Below are positions 1-8,392 of a stretch of DNA of 64,000 nt, piece after piece; the first letter of the stretch is position 1; the number at the start of each line of letters is the position of its first letter. The DNA lies in contig DLCN01000004.1 in the NCBI GenBank assembly GCA_002480645.1, positions 132,261 to 196,260 of the forward strand, given 5' to 3'. The notes beneath the pieces are model-generated. The model saw only the letters and a program-made list of their open reading frames with translations, had not been told where the DNA came from and ran no database searches. The position numbers were made by a program, and so were the translations under genes. The DNA is from Balneolaceae bacterium UBA7797 (GTDB lineage Bacteria > Bacteroidota > Rhodothermia > Balneolales > Balneolaceae).

Positions 1-604
1 TGGCGTGTACAAATCCTGTTTTCTGAGGATAATGAAGAGATGTTTGCCGGGGATTTAAGCCCATGGCACGGTAGTCTTCGGGAGAGCGTTTTATGTCGGT
101 AATGATGAGATCTTTATCGGCCAGAGTGGTTGTGGCCACTGCAACCCGAAGTACCGGATGAAGTGAGCGATACACCTGCCGTACGTTTTCGGTTTTAGCA
201 TTCACTCCGGAGAGATACATTAATCCGTACATACAGAATCCGAACACCATCATACTCAACGATCCTATCCCGATCTTATACACGATTTTTTTGTGTTTAG
301 CCCGCCGGAAGATGATCACAAATAAGAACCAAAGAAAGAGAATAGTAACCACACTGCCCGCCACTAAGGCTACCCAACCGTTCCATTGTTCCGTCCTGAT
401 CAGATAGACAGAAGTGCGAATAAGTAGAAAGAAAGGAAAGATCAGACCGAGCACCCCTGATAAAAGTAAAAGAAAGATCTTGGTCGGGCTTCTTTTTGGA
501 GATGCAGACCGGCGTTGAACCTCAGGGCCGGATTCAATTCCCATTCGGAAGGAATCATTTGGCTGAAGCAGCCAGTCCAGTTCTTTTTGCGAAAGTTTTT
601 CCAT
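1..604 (-). CDS. Membrane protein, C-terminus outside the window
   Basis: The frame is open from an ATG at 602-604 to the window edge, giving about 200 codons without a stop, so the 3' end is missing. The N-terminus is polar and starts MEKLSQKELDWLLQ. About three hydrophobic segments follow (roughly residues 45-65, 75-95 and 105-130), then a soluble tail that contains RSPEDYRAMGL and ends near FVHA. An ending of this kind resembles the entry to an HxxD metal site in some membrane-attached M15-like peptidases, but the decisive part lies outside the window, so that reading is speculative. It starts 49 bases after the next upstream minus-strand gene and is probably co-transcribed with it. That it is a membrane protein is clear; its function is unknown. 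Confidence 0.75.
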   Translation of the reverse strand, partial: MEKLSQKELDWLLQPNDSFRMGIESGPEVQRRSASPKRSPTKIFLLLLSGVLGLIFPFFLLIRTSVYLIRTEQWNGWVALVAGSVVTILFLWFLFVIIFRRAKHKKIVYKIGIGSLSMMVFGFCMYGLMYLSGVNAKTENVRQVYRSLHPVLRVAVATTTLADKDLIITDIKRSPEDYRAMGLNPRQTSLHYPQKTGFVHA

Positions 605-653
605 GTTCGCTTACACGAACACTCAGAGCCGGTGTTACAGAGTTTTTATGAGG

Positions 654-1052
654 CTAGTGCTGGCGGGATGCCTTTCTGATCAAAAACGGCATGCTTTGCA
701 GTACAACGATCACCAGAAGAACCAGCGGAATACTGTGATAGGGATTTCGGTTCAGAATTCCGCCAAGTTCAGTTAGGGCGTAGCTCATAACAAGACCTGA
801 AGTAAATAATGAGAGGCCATGTGCCCAAGAAACCCGGGTCCATAAAAAAAGCGAAGTGATCAATGAAAGAATCCCTCCGATAAATCCGGCAGCCAGTGTA
901 AATATCGGGATGGAACCATTATACGATTCAAAGATACCTTCAGGCCAAAGTTCGGCATTCAGTTTCCAGATATTTAATCCGGCCAGATAAAGTCCGGCTA
1001 TCAGATAGAATAACTGTAGAAAGATCTGGATTTGTCGGTCGCGTTTATTCAT
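654..1052 (-). CDS. Small four-helix membrane protein, unknown function
   Basis: This encodes 132 residues, largely hydrophobic, with four likely membrane segments (about residues 10-28, 48-70, 75-95 and 104-124). The N-terminus (MNKRDRQ) and C-terminus (RKASRQH) are basic, so both ends are probably cytoplasmic. No catalytic motif is visible and I do not recognise the family. The start is the ATG at 1050-1052. The bases just upstream on this strand read ATCACCTCCT, which resembles the anti-Shine-Dalgarno itself rather than a ribosome binding site. The next gene on the strand begins 49 bases beyond its stop, which suggests a two-gene operon of membrane proteins. Confidence 0.7.
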   Translation of the reverse strand: MNKRDRQIQIFLQLFYLIAGLYLAGLNIWKLNAELWPEGIFESYNGSIPIFTLAAGFIGGILSLITSLFLWTRVSWAHGLSLFTSGLVMSYALTELGGILNRNPYHSIPLVLLVIVVLQSMPFLIRKASRQH

Positions 1053-1070
1053 TCATTCAGGAGGTGATTG

Positions 1071-1196
1071 GTGACAGGCTTTACCCTTGCTTATACCAAT
1101 CAACCGGATTTTGTTCCCTCATTTAAATGCTTTCTCCGATCCTGGTATTTTTTCCGGATAATCTTCGGTTTTTACACCAAAAAACCCGTTCTTTAA
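1071..1196 (+). CDS. Possible 41-residue small ORF behind a strong Shine-Dalgarno
   Basis: A GTG at 1071 lies six bases after AGGAGG within AGGAGGTGAT (1059-1068), a near-perfect complement of the 16S rRNA 3' end. The frame runs 41 codons to TAA at 1194. The peptide contains an aromatic, basic stretch (SWYFFRIIFGFYTKK) that might associate with membrane. There is no homology evidence. The same bases are also the upstream region of the divergent gene ending at 1052, so the match may be accidental. Confidence 0.2.
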   Translation: MTGFTLAYTNQPDFVPSFKCFLRSWYFFRIIFGFYTKKPVL

Positions 1197-1225
1197 GGCA
1201 GCTTTAGGGAGGGATATCGATAACG

Positions 1226-3067
1226 TTGAACTCGATTAACCCTCAATACTCCATGAAATTTACGTCTGTACTACTCATTCTTTTAGCGATCACTGCCTGT
1301 GATCCATCTCCTTCAAAAAACCAAACCAACGTACCGGATAAATCAGATTTCAGTACCTACTGTAATCCGGTTGATATCGACTACTCGTACATGTCGCACT
1401 ATGCTTTCCGAAAGGTGGCCTATCGTTCAGGAGCGGATCCTGCAGTAATAAATTTTAAAGGAAAGTACTACATGTTCGTTACCCGTTCGCATGGGTATTG
1501 GGTGTCTGATGATATGAGTGACTGGCAATTTATCCGTCCTCAGAACTGGTACTTTAATGGGAGTAATGCTCCGGCTGCTGCTGTGTTGAATGAGGAAGTG
1601 ATCGTTCTCGGAGATCCGTCCGGTCACGGTGCTGTTATTAAAACGGATGACCCGGATCTTGGGGATTGGGAGACTACATTCAGTGTCATCCCGATTGCCA
1701 TTCAGGATCCCGACCTTTTTGTAGATGACGACGGCAGGGTGTATCTGTATGAAGAATCTTCAAATTTGTTTCCCATTCGTGGGATCGAGCTTGATGCCGA
1801 TCAGTACTTCATCCCGATAGGAGAAGAAAAGGATCTGTTTAAATTACACCCGGACGATCATGGCTGGGAACGTTTCGGGCAGGATCACAGATCAGATATT
1901 GACCCTTTTATTGAAGGACCATGGATGAGTAAACACAACGGAACGTATTATCTGGAATACAGCGCACCGGGAACACAATGGAATGTGTATGGTGACGGAG
2001 TTTACACGAGCGAGCATCCGCTGGGGCCCTTCGAATATGCCCCCTACAACCCGATATCATATAAGCCGGGCGGATTTCTGAATGGCGCAGGCCATGGTAG
2101 CACCGTTGAAGATAATAACGGAAATTTCTGGCACTATGCGACCATGGCTATTTCAGTAAATTATAAATTTGAACGCCGGATCGGGATGTATCCGGCCGGA
2201 TTTGAAGATGACGGGCAAATGTATGTAAACACCGCATACGGTGATTATCCGCATTATTTACCGGAGGCAGAGGTTGACGAGCATAAAGAGCGTTTTACCG
2301 GATGGATGCTCCTCTCCTACCAAAAACCGGTAACTACTAATTCCACATTAAATAATGTGGAAATAAATGTGGTGGATGAAAGTGACAGCGGCTATATGCT
2401 GGAGCAGGAAGATAAGGTCGCTGAAATCAGCCTGATCAACGATGAGAATATTCGCACCTATTGGGTAGCTGAGAATAACAGCGATTCCATTTTTGTGGAA
2501 GTAGATCTTACAGAGGCTATGAATGTGAAAGCCATACAGATCAACTTTCAGGATTATAATGCCGAGATCTTTGGTCGTCCCGACACCCTGAAGCAGCAAT
2601 TTGTGATCGAAGGTTCGCTGGATGGAGAGCAATGGGAAATGATCGCAGATTATTCAGAAAATGAACGCGACCAGCCTCATGCATATCTTGAGCTCATCAA
2701 GCCAGTAAAGGCACGGTATGTGCGGTATCGAAATGTGTATTTCCCCAACAAATATCTGGCTATTTCAGAATTCAGAGTATTCGGTAATGGAGAAGGTCCT
2801 GTGCCTGCACAACCCGCTGATTTTGAGGTTGAAAGACAAAAAGACCGCAGAAATGCCGATCTGAGTTGGAATGAGGTTGCGGACGCCACCGGATATGTGA
2901 TCTATTGGGGCATCCGAAAAGACCGGTTGAATAACTCGGCACTCATGTATGGTCAAAACTCTTACGAGTTAAGAGCATTAAATGTCGATCAACCTTATTT
3001 CTATCAGGTTGAAGCCTTCAACGAGAATGGGATCTCGGAACGAAGTGAGATACTGAGTACGGAATAA
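1226..3067 (+). CDS. Family 43-type glycoside hydrolase lipoprotein with discoidin and Fn3 domains
   Basis: This is a predicted surface or periplasmic glycosidase acting on plant or algal polysaccharide side chains; the substrate cannot be read from sequence. Numbering from the TTG at 1226, a lipoprotein signal ends at Cys25 (LLAITAC). A five-bladed propeller of GH43 type spans about 45-350, with candidate acidic residues Asp71 (GADPAV), Asp161 (QDPDLFVDDDG) and Glu230 (PFIEGPW). A discoidin (F5/8 type C) domain follows at about 370-525, and a fibronectin type III domain at about 530-613. AGGGAGGG at 1206-1213 suits the TTG start, but the ATG at 1253 (MKFTSVLLIL) would give a more typical signal peptide. 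It stands alone on its strand. Family assignment is fairly sure; the exact subfamily is not. Confidence 0.8.
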   Translation: MNSINPQYSMKFTSVLLILLAITACDPSPSKNQTNVPDKSDFSTYCNPVDIDYSYMSHYAFRKVAYRSGADPAVINFKGKYYMFVTRSHGYWVSDDMSDWQFIRPQNWYFNGSNAPAAAVLNEEVIVLGDPSGHGAVIKTDDPDLGDWETTFSVIPIAIQDPDLFVDDDGRVYLYEESSNLFPIRGIELDADQYFIPIGEEKDLFKLHPDDHGWERFGQDHRSDIDPFIEGPWMSKHNGTYYLEYSAPGTQWNVYGDGVYTSEHPLGPFEYAPYNPISYKPGGFLNGAGHGSTVEDNNGNFWHYATMAISVNYKFERRIGMYPAGFEDDGQMYVNTAYGDYPHYLPEAEVDEHKERFTGWMLLSYQKPVTTNSTLNNVEINVVDESDSGYMLEQEDKVAEISLINDENIRTYWVAENNSDSIFVEVDLTEAMNVKAIQINFQDYNAEIFGRPDTLKQQFVIEGSLDGEQWEMIADYSENERDQPHAYLELIKPVKARYVRYRNVYFPNKYLAISEFRVFGNGEGPVPAQPADFEVERQKDRRNADLSWNEVADATGYVIYWGIRKDRLNNSALMYGQNSYELRALNVDQPYFYQVEAFNENGISERSEILSTE

Positions 3068-3080
3068 TAAGCTTTGCTTA

Positions 3081-3110
3081 CTGGTAGGATCAAAGCTCTG
3101 ATTCTACCAG
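3081..3110. terminator. Stem-loop between convergent genes
   Basis: CTGGTAGGATCA (3081-3092) pairs with TGATTCTACCAG (3099-3110), a 12-bp stem with one G-U pair and a 6-base loop. It lies between the GH43 gene and the convergent small membrane gene and overlaps the latter's stop. There is no strong T-run on either side, so termination activity is inferred from position. Confidence 0.5.
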
Positions 3111-3356
3111 ATCCCCTTCTACCCGTTCACTGTATACATCAAAAATAAATAAGGTCATTACAGCACTGAAAACACTGATCAGGCCGGACATCTCAAAACC
3201 ACTTACTTCAGCAATTAACCCACCAATAAAGGCACTTAAACTACCGATCATAACACCGGGGGCTAATTTTACGCCCTCATCTTTCATCACAAGATAATTA
3301 AGCGTTCCGAGTACTGCTCCAATTGTTAAAACTCCTAAAACAAATAGTAAAGTCAT
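3090..3356 (-). CDS. Small membrane protein resembling the GlsB/YeaQ/YmgE family
   Basis: This encodes 88 residues with three hydrophobic segments (about 2-22, 33-52 and 55-75) and an acidic C-terminus (YSERVEGDLVESEL). The glycine- and alanine-rich middle (PGVMIGSLSAFIGGLIAEV) recalls transglycosylase-associated GlsB/YeaQ proteins, small inner-membrane proteins of uncertain function linked to stress. The N-terminus does not match that family well, so this is a suggestion only. Its stop lies inside the shared terminator hairpin with the convergent GH43 gene. The opposite gene, the M19 dipeptidase, is divergent and about 140 bases away. Confidence 0.6.
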   Translation of the reverse strand: MTLLFVLGVLTIGAVLGTLNYLVMKDEGVKLAPGVMIGSLSAFIGGLIAEVSGFEMSGLISVFSAVMTLFIFDVYSERVEGDLVESEL

Positions 3357-3440
3357 GTTATTATATGATTATGAATTTGTATTCATTGTTAATAAACAAT
3401 TTAAAGGAGTATTTGTTCCGTGTTTTAAGAAGAGTTCCGT

Positions 3441-3469
3441 TTGAAATGTCTTCGTTCTTACTATTTTTG
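3441..3469 (+). promoter_or_regulatory. Bacteroidota-type promoter for the M19 dipeptidase gene
   Basis: TTG at 3441-3443 is followed after 18 bases by TATTTTTG (3462-3469). This fits the known Bacteroidota consensus TTG-N19-TAnnTTTG with a spacer one base short. The predicted transcription start is about 3476, some 20 bases before the ATG at 3497. Confidence 0.5.
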
Positions 3470-3496
3470 CCGCTTAACAATTAAATAATCGGATTT

Positions 3497-4771
3497 ATGA
3501 AACGTCTTGCTCTTTTTGCCCTCACCCTTATGCTCATGAATTGTTCTCAGCCCACTCAGCAAGAGAAAGCCCGGGAAATTCACGATAAAGTGATCACTCT
3601 TGACACCCACATCGATATCAACACTTCAAATTTCACTGAAGAAAAGAATTACACACAGGACCTGCCTGTACAGGTCACCCTGCCAAAAATGGAAGCCGGC
3701 GGGTTGGATGTTGCCTGGTTTGTAGTGTATACCGGACAGGATACGCTTTCTGAAGAAGGTTATGACAAAGCATACGCAAATGCCGTTGATAAATTTGAAG
3801 CGATCCACCGACTTACCGAAGAATATGCCCCTGACAGAATTGAACTTGCCCTGACCTCAGATGATGTTCGCAGAATTATTGCTTCAGGAAAAAAAGTGGC
3901 GATGATCGGAGTGGAGAATGGCTATCCGGTGGGGACGGATATCAGCCGGGTAAAAGAGTTTTATGATCGTGGCGCACGGTATATGTCGCTGGCGCATAAC
4001 GGGCATTCTCAACTAAGTGATTCGAACACCGGCGAGCGGGATGATGTATGGTTACATAATGGTGTGAGCGAACTCGGAAAACAGGTGATCGAAGAAATGA
4101 ACAAATGGGGGATCATGATCGACTTGTCTCACCCATCCAAAGAGGCCAATATGCAGATGATGGAATTGTCGCGGGCCCCGGTAATCGCGTCACACTCTTC
4201 GGCCCGTGCGGTGAATGATGTAAGCCGGAACTTAAGTGATGAAGAATTACTGGCGCTCAAAGAAAATGGCGGAGTGGTACAAACCGTGGCTTTCAGAAGC
4301 TATGTAGATTCTGACAAACAAGAAGCCTATCAGAAGGCGGCGGGAGAAGTATTTAACATTGTTGCTGAAGAAGAAGGATTTGAACGCAAAGAATGGGGTG
4401 AAGTACGCGCGATGAATCAGGCAGAGCAGGAAGCGTACATTGCGAAATACCGGGAAGTTCAGGCGAAAGCAAAACCCAGAATTGAAGCAGAAGTAACAGT
4501 CCCCCCGGTGGATGTATCCGATTTTATTGATCATCTGGATTATATGGTTGAGCTGATCGGTATCGATCACGTAGGGATCAGTTCTGATTTTGATGGCGGT
4601 GGCGGGGTATCCGGCTGGGACGATGCCTCAGAAACATTCAATATCACATTGGAACTGGTTAAACGCGGCTATACCGAAGAGGAGATCGAAAAACTTTGGA
4701 GTGGAAATTTACTGAGAGTATTGGATGAAGTGCAGGCTGTAGCCCAACAGATTCAATCTGAAGAATCCTGA
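3497..4771 (+). CDS. Membrane dipeptidase, peptidase family M19, lipoprotein
   Basis: This is a zinc-dependent dipeptidase of the renal dipeptidase family, predicted to hydrolyse dipeptides (possibly including D-residue dipeptides) outside the cytoplasmic membrane. The lipoprotein signal ends at Cys16 (LMLMNC). Family motifs are present: the first metal pair at His38 and Asp40 in DTHID, the bridging glutamate in GVENGYPVG, and later histidines in DLSHPS and IASHSSARA. The C-terminal GIDHVGISSDFDGGGG is characteristic. At 424 residues it is slightly longer than bacterial relatives because of the signal and a helical insert around 265-335. A Bacteroidota-type promoter lies directly upstream and a strong hairpin follows the stop, so it appears to be monocistronic. 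Confidence 0.92.
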   Translation: MKRLALFALTLMLMNCSQPTQQEKAREIHDKVITLDTHIDINTSNFTEEKNYTQDLPVQVTLPKMEAGGLDVAWFVVYTGQDTLSEEGYDKAYANAVDKFEAIHRLTEEYAPDRIELALTSDDVRRIIASGKKVAMIGVENGYPVGTDISRVKEFYDRGARYMSLAHNGHSQLSDSNTGERDDVWLHNGVSELGKQVIEEMNKWGIMIDLSHPSKEANMQMMELSRAPVIASHSSARAVNDVSRNLSDEELLALKENGGVVQTVAFRSYVDSDKQEAYQKAAGEVFNIVAEEEGFERKEWGEVRAMNQAEQEAYIAKYREVQAKAKPRIEAEVTVPPVDVSDFIDHLDYMVELIGIDHVGISSDFDGGGGVSGWDDASETFNITLELVKRGYTEEEIEKLWSGNLLRVLDEVQAVAQQIQSEES

Positions 4772-4790
4772 TCACCTAACATTTTGTCCA

Positions 4791-4823
4791 TCAACCTGTG
4801 GATGGTTTTCGTCCACAGGTTGA
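4791..4823 (+). terminator. Perfect 12-bp stem-loop after the dipeptidase gene
   Basis: TCAACCTGTGGA (4791-4802) and TCCACAGGTTGA (4812-4823) form a perfect 12-bp stem with a 9-base loop. Only scattered T residues follow (CAATCTTGTCTGTTTG), so it is a likely but not textbook intrinsic terminator. It lies 20 bases after the stop codon at 4771. Confidence 0.65.
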
Positions 4824-4878
4824 CAATCTTGTCTGTTTGTTCCTTTCTTAGTGATCAATCACCTTATTCAATACCATT

Positions 4879-5304
4879 ATGAGAAAGCTTTTTCTTTTAC
4901 TCACCGGGATTCTGATCACTACAGCCGTAAAGGCTCAGGATTCTACCACGACGGCACAGCCCGAAACCTTTGACTATGTATGGGAGGGCACGCCGGTTAC
5001 CATGCAGAAATATTTTATTGTGTTCCTGAAATCAGGTCCGAACAGAAGCCAAAGTGAGGAGGAAGCCGCGGAATTGCAACGTCAACACCTTGCATATCTT
5101 GGAGGGTTATTTAAAGAAGGGATCATCAACATGAATGGTCCAACCGATGGTGGAAACAGTGAAATTCGGGGATTCTCGCTTTACAATGTTGCGACCAAAG
5201 AACAGGCTCTGGAATATGCCTCCAACGACCCGATGGTGAAAGCAGGAAGGCTGGTTGTGGAAGTTCATCCATGGTGGCTGGCCAAAGGATCGGGAGTGAA
5301 ATAA
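4879..5304 (+). CDS. Exported YCII-like domain protein
   Basis: A signal peptide (MRKLFLLLTGILITTAVKAQ, cleavage after about residue 19) is followed by a ferredoxin-like YCII-type fold. The middle (KYFIVFLKSGPNRSQ, then QRQHLAYLGGLFKEG) has the conserved histidine followed by the amphipathic helix of the family, and the end reads GRLVVEVHPWWLAKG. Most YCII proteins are cytoplasmic and of unknown activity, so an exported version is unusual. The following nitroreductase gene starts 4 bases after this stop, which makes a two-gene operon very likely. The molecular role is unknown. Confidence 0.75.
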   Translation: MRKLFLLLTGILITTAVKAQDSTTTAQPETFDYVWEGTPVTMQKYFIVFLKSGPNRSQSEEEAAELQRQHLAYLGGLFKEGIINMNGPTDGGNSEIRGFSLYNVATKEQALEYASNDPMVKAGRLVVEVHPWWLAKGSGVK

Positions 5305-5307
5305 AGC

Positions 5308-5976
5308 ATGGGAAAAAGTGAGGGATTCATCCCATTGAATTTTACTGAGTACTCGCCGGATGAAATGCAGCAAAAAGCGCATGAATTCTATCAAACCATA
5401 AAAAGGAGAAGAACTGTCCGTGAATTTTCTGATCGTCCAATTCCGGAAGGGGTGATCGAGAATTGTATCAAAGCGGCCGGGACAGCTCCTAACGGGGCAA
5501 ATAAACAACCCTGGCATTTTGTGGTTGTTAAAGATCCGGAGATCAAACACAAGATCAGAATAGCCGCAGAAGAAGAAGAGCAGGAGTTTTATAATCGTCG
5601 CGCACCGGATGACTGGCTCGAAGATCTGGAGCCATTTGGAACGGATGAACACAAACCCTTTCTGGAAAAAGCACCATGTCTGATCGGAATATTTGCGCAA
5701 CCATACCATTTGGATGAACACGGCAAGAAAGAGAAACATTATTATGTTAAAGAATCGGTAGGTATCGCCACTGGAATGCTGATCACAGCGTTACATCAGT
5801 CTGGCCTGGCAACCTTAACACACACGCCTTCTCCGATGGGGTTTTTAAATAAGATCATGAAGCGCCCTTCTCATGAAAAAGCATTTCTGTTATTAGTGGT
5901 CGGATATCCGAAGCAAGGAACCGAAGTGCCGGATATTGCCAAAAAAAGCCTGTCTGAGATTACAACCTTCTTATAA
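5308..5976 (+). CDS. Nitroreductase family flavoprotein
   Basis: This is an FMN-dependent oxidoreductase of the nitroreductase fold, 222 residues, cytoplasmic. The FMN-phosphate-binding region RRRTVREFSDRPIP (about 34-47) is typical, as are AAGTAPNGANKQPWHFVVV (about 57-75) and the C-terminal half with VGIATGMLITALHQSGL. Near the end, LLLVVGYP matches the last strand of the family. The physiological substrate cannot be told from sequence; relatives reduce nitroaromatics, quinones or enones, and the iodotyrosine deiodinase-like branch has a similar N-terminus. It follows the exported YCII protein with a 3-base gap. Two small inverted repeats lie downstream at 6001-6046. Confidence 0.88.
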   Translation: MGKSEGFIPLNFTEYSPDEMQQKAHEFYQTIKRRRTVREFSDRPIPEGVIENCIKAAGTAPNGANKQPWHFVVVKDPEIKHKIRIAAEEEEQEFYNRRAPDDWLEDLEPFGTDEHKPFLEKAPCLIGIFAQPYHLDEHGKKEKHYYVKESVGIATGMLITALHQSGLATLTHTPSPMGFLNKIMKRPSHEKAFLLLVVGYPKQGTEVPDIAKKSLSEITTFL

Positions 5977-6018
5977 TTAAAATACTCTAACCATTTTAAC
6001 CCTTATTTATTAAGGCTT

Positions 6019-6046
6019 GCTAACTATTAATAAATTATAAGTTAGC
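6019..6046 (+). other. Inverted repeat in the ompA-like leader
   Basis: GCTAACT (6019-6025) is mirrored by AGTTAGC (6040-6046), with an AT-only 14-base loop. A second small hairpin, CCTTA-TTTAT-TAAGG, lies at 6001-6015. Together they fill the gap between the nitroreductase gene and the OmpA gene. They may be a terminator for the first or a 5' leader structure for the second; no clear T-run is present. Confidence 0.35.
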
Positions 6047-6134
6047 GCAAAATAACGGTAATTAATGTTAGGTCTCCTGATTATTGCACTGCCCAAAAAG
6101 AGGGCTTCACATGCAACCTAACATTACTTATTAC

Positions 6135-7601
6135 ATGGTATATAGAATAAAGGCTGCGTTGCTTATGGTTATGGTATTATTTTCTACAGCAGCGTTGGCA
6201 CAAACAAAAGATAATCCGACCTGGTTGTCGGTTTCAGTGGGTCATCATGAATACAATGGTGACTACAGCAACGAAATGTTTCATTTCGACATCCCAAAAG
6301 ATATGACTGCCGGTATCGGCCTTCATCATTACATTAACTCAAATTTTGATTTCCTGTACACACTTAATCTGGGAAGTCTGGATACCGATTACGGAACCCG
6401 GTTCAAGAAATTTTTCTGGAATAATAACTTCCAGTTCAAATATAAGTTGGCAAATGGTTCCCTACTGTCCGAAGAGAGTAAAGTAAAGCCATTCCTTACT
6501 CTTGGTGCAGGATTAACTGCTTTCACCGGCAAAGATGAAGCTATTGATAACAACGTAAGTGTTATAGTTCCACTCGGAATCGGATTCGATATCCCACTTT
6601 CTAAAGATCTGGATTTCGTGATCAGCAGCACCTATAACCGTTCTTTTAACGATTACATTGATGGTAAGGCCGGAATGAATGATTGGAAACATGATGATTT
6701 TATGGTGCATACCGTAGGTCTGAAATTCAATCTCTTCAAAAATCGTGATGCTGATGCAGATGGCGTAAGCGACAGTAAAGACCTGTGCCCGACAGAGGCC
6801 GGAAGTGAGCTGACTAATGGTTGCCCGGATACCGATATGGATGGTGTGGCTGATAAAGATGACCGATGTCCGGAATTAGCCGGACTCACCGAGTTCAACG
6901 GATGTCCGGATTCGGATGGTGATGGAATTGAAGATGCAGAAGATGCATGCCCTAAGATCGCAGGTCCAGAATCATTAAATGGATGTGCTGATACTGATAA
7001 TGATGGTATTGCAGATCCGGAAGATGCTTGCCCGAACGTAGCCGGTAAAATGGAAACAGAAGGCTGCCCTGATTCAGACGGTGATATGATCATTGATAGT
7101 AAGGATGCTTGCCCGCAAGCTGCAGGAACTGCCGAAAACGGAGGTTGTCCGGATACTGATAATGACGGTGTTATAGACAAAGATGACGAGTGCCCGACCG
7201 AAGCTGGTGCAGCAGGTAATAATGGATGCCCAGGGGTGAGTGAAGAAGTTCAGGCACAGCTGGATGTAATTTTCCAGAATCTCTTATTCGGAAATAACAG
7301 TTCAGTGATCGATGCCTCTTCATTAGATGATCTTGATACGCTGGCCGGCATCATGCAGAAAGATGATACGCTGAAACTCAGCATCGAAGGTCATACCGAC
7401 AGCCGTGGTAATGCCGAGTATAATATGTCACTTTCTCAAAGCAGAGCAGATGCAGTAAAACAATATCTGATCGAGAAAGGAATCTCAGACAGCCGTATTA
7501 CAGCGATCGGCTATGGGGAAACCCAACCGGTAGCTACAAACGATACGGCAGAAGGAAGAAATAAAAACAGAAGAGTAGAACTAGAACTTTTCTATGACTA
7601 A
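6135..7601 (+). CDS. OmpA-family outer membrane protein with thrombospondin type 3 repeats
   Basis: This is a predicted outer-membrane protein anchored to peptidoglycan. The ATG at 6135 is preferred because MVYRIKAALLMVMVLFSTAALAQ is a clean signal peptide; the frame also extends upstream to a TTG at 6084. An N-terminal beta-barrel of about 180 residues is followed by eight or so calcium-binding thrombospondin-3 repeats of the form DxDxDGxxDxxDxCP with GCPDTD joints. The C-terminal OmpA domain carries IEGHTDSRGNAEYN and the SRADAVKQYL helix that bind diaminopimelate in the family. The length (488 residues) is normal for Bacteroidota versions. An excellent intrinsic terminator follows, and the gene is monocistronic. 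Confidence 0.93.
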   Translation: MVYRIKAALLMVMVLFSTAALAQTKDNPTWLSVSVGHHEYNGDYSNEMFHFDIPKDMTAGIGLHHYINSNFDFLYTLNLGSLDTDYGTRFKKFFWNNNFQFKYKLANGSLLSEESKVKPFLTLGAGLTAFTGKDEAIDNNVSVIVPLGIGFDIPLSKDLDFVISSTYNRSFNDYIDGKAGMNDWKHDDFMVHTVGLKFNLFKNRDADADGVSDSKDLCPTEAGSELTNGCPDTDMDGVADKDDRCPELAGLTEFNGCPDSDGDGIEDAEDACPKIAGPESLNGCADTDNDGIADPEDACPNVAGKMETEGCPDSDGDMIIDSKDACPQAAGTAENGGCPDTDNDGVIDKDDECPTEAGAAGNNGCPGVSEEVQAQLDVIFQNLLFGNNSSVIDASSLDDLDTLAGIMQKDDTLKLSIEGHTDSRGNAEYNMSLSQSRADAVKQYLIEKGISDSRITAIGYGETQPVATNDTAEGRNKNRRVELELFYD

Positions 7602-7625
7602 GTAACAAACCCTAATAACCTATCT

Positions 7626-7659
7626 AAAAGCCACGTTCTGATCAGCGTGGCTTTTTTTG
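7626..7659 (+). terminator. Intrinsic terminator after the OmpA gene
   Basis: AAAAGCCACG (7626-7635) pairs with CGTGGCTTTT (7646-7655), and a run of T residues continues to 7658. This is a textbook Rho-independent terminator located 25 bases after the stop codon. Confidence 0.93.
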
Positions 7660-7723
7660 TTAGAATACTTCTGCTTGTTATATACAGTGTATGATAGCGC
7701 TGTAAAATCACTATTTTCTCTAC

Positions 7724-8329
7724 ATGTCAGAAGCAGAAAGCACCCCTAAAAAACAAAAAAGCAGAAAACGAGACCTCATTGAGTGGGGGCTGATCATCGT
7801 TATTGCAATTACCCTGTATACCACCGGGTACCACACCGAAGTGATCGGAACCATTCAGCGCGGATTACTGCTTACCGGGATCATCCGTCCCGATACCACT
7901 CCAGAAGCTGAAGATATTCGGGAGGCATCATTCAACTTTCCGTTGATCACTATTGATGGAGAACAAACTTCTCTGAAAGAATTTGAAGGAAAAACGATCT
8001 TTTTAAATTTTTGGGCAACCTGGTGCCCTCCGTGCATTGCAGAAATGCCCAATATTCAGGATCTGTATGATGACCTGAAAGATAACGACGATGTAGTTTT
8101 TGTGATGCTTAGTCTGGATGAGGATCCGGATGTAGCCAAAGCCTTTCTCGAGAGAAAAGAATTCACCTTACCGGTTTACTTTCGGGCGGGCCGACAACCC
8201 GGAGTGTATAACAGTACCGTGGTGCCCACAACCTATATTATTTCGCCGGAGGGTAACATCGTTTCGGAAAAAAGAGGAATGGCAAAATATAACACCTCTT
8301 CATTTAAGGAATTCCTGACCGGTCTGTAA
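7724..8329 (+). CDS. Membrane-anchored TlpA/ResA-like thioredoxin
   Basis: This 201-residue protein has one N-terminal membrane anchor (about residues 20-36) and a periplasmic thioredoxin-fold domain of the TlpA/ResA/AhpC-TSA type. The redox motif WCPPC holds Cys101 and Cys104 in FWATWCPPCIAEMP, and the cis-proline loop appears as VVPTTYIISPEG. Proteins of this type keep cysteines of exported proteins or apocytochromes reduced. The N-terminus KKQKSRKRD is strongly basic, consistent with an N-in, C-out signal anchor. It is single on its strand, between the OmpA terminator and the VOC gene. No cytochrome maturation genes are nearby, so the partner is unknown. Confidence 0.88.
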   Translation: MSEAESTPKKQKSRKRDLIEWGLIIVIAITLYTTGYHTEVIGTIQRGLLLTGIIRPDTTPEAEDIREASFNFPLITIDGEQTSLKEFEGKTIFLNFWATWCPPCIAEMPNIQDLYDDLKDNDDVVFVMLSLDEDPDVAKAFLERKEFTLPVYFRAGRQPGVYNSTVVPTTYIISPEGNIVSEKRGMAKYNTSSFKEFLTGL

Positions 8330-8392
8330 GATTACCCTCAAAAACTGAGAAATCCTTTATATCTTAAGCCGGAATTTAATTAAAAGGCATCG

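Noticed and set aside
5107..5739. Open frame of 210 codons on the minus strand
   Set aside because: It is antisense to the YCII and nitroreductase genes, both of which have clear family motifs, and its protein has no recognisable features.
6653..7180. Minus-strand frame of 175 codons rich in Ser and Pro
   Set aside because: It is the mirror of the thrombospondin-3 repeats of the OmpA gene; the repetitive coding strand keeps the opposite frame open.
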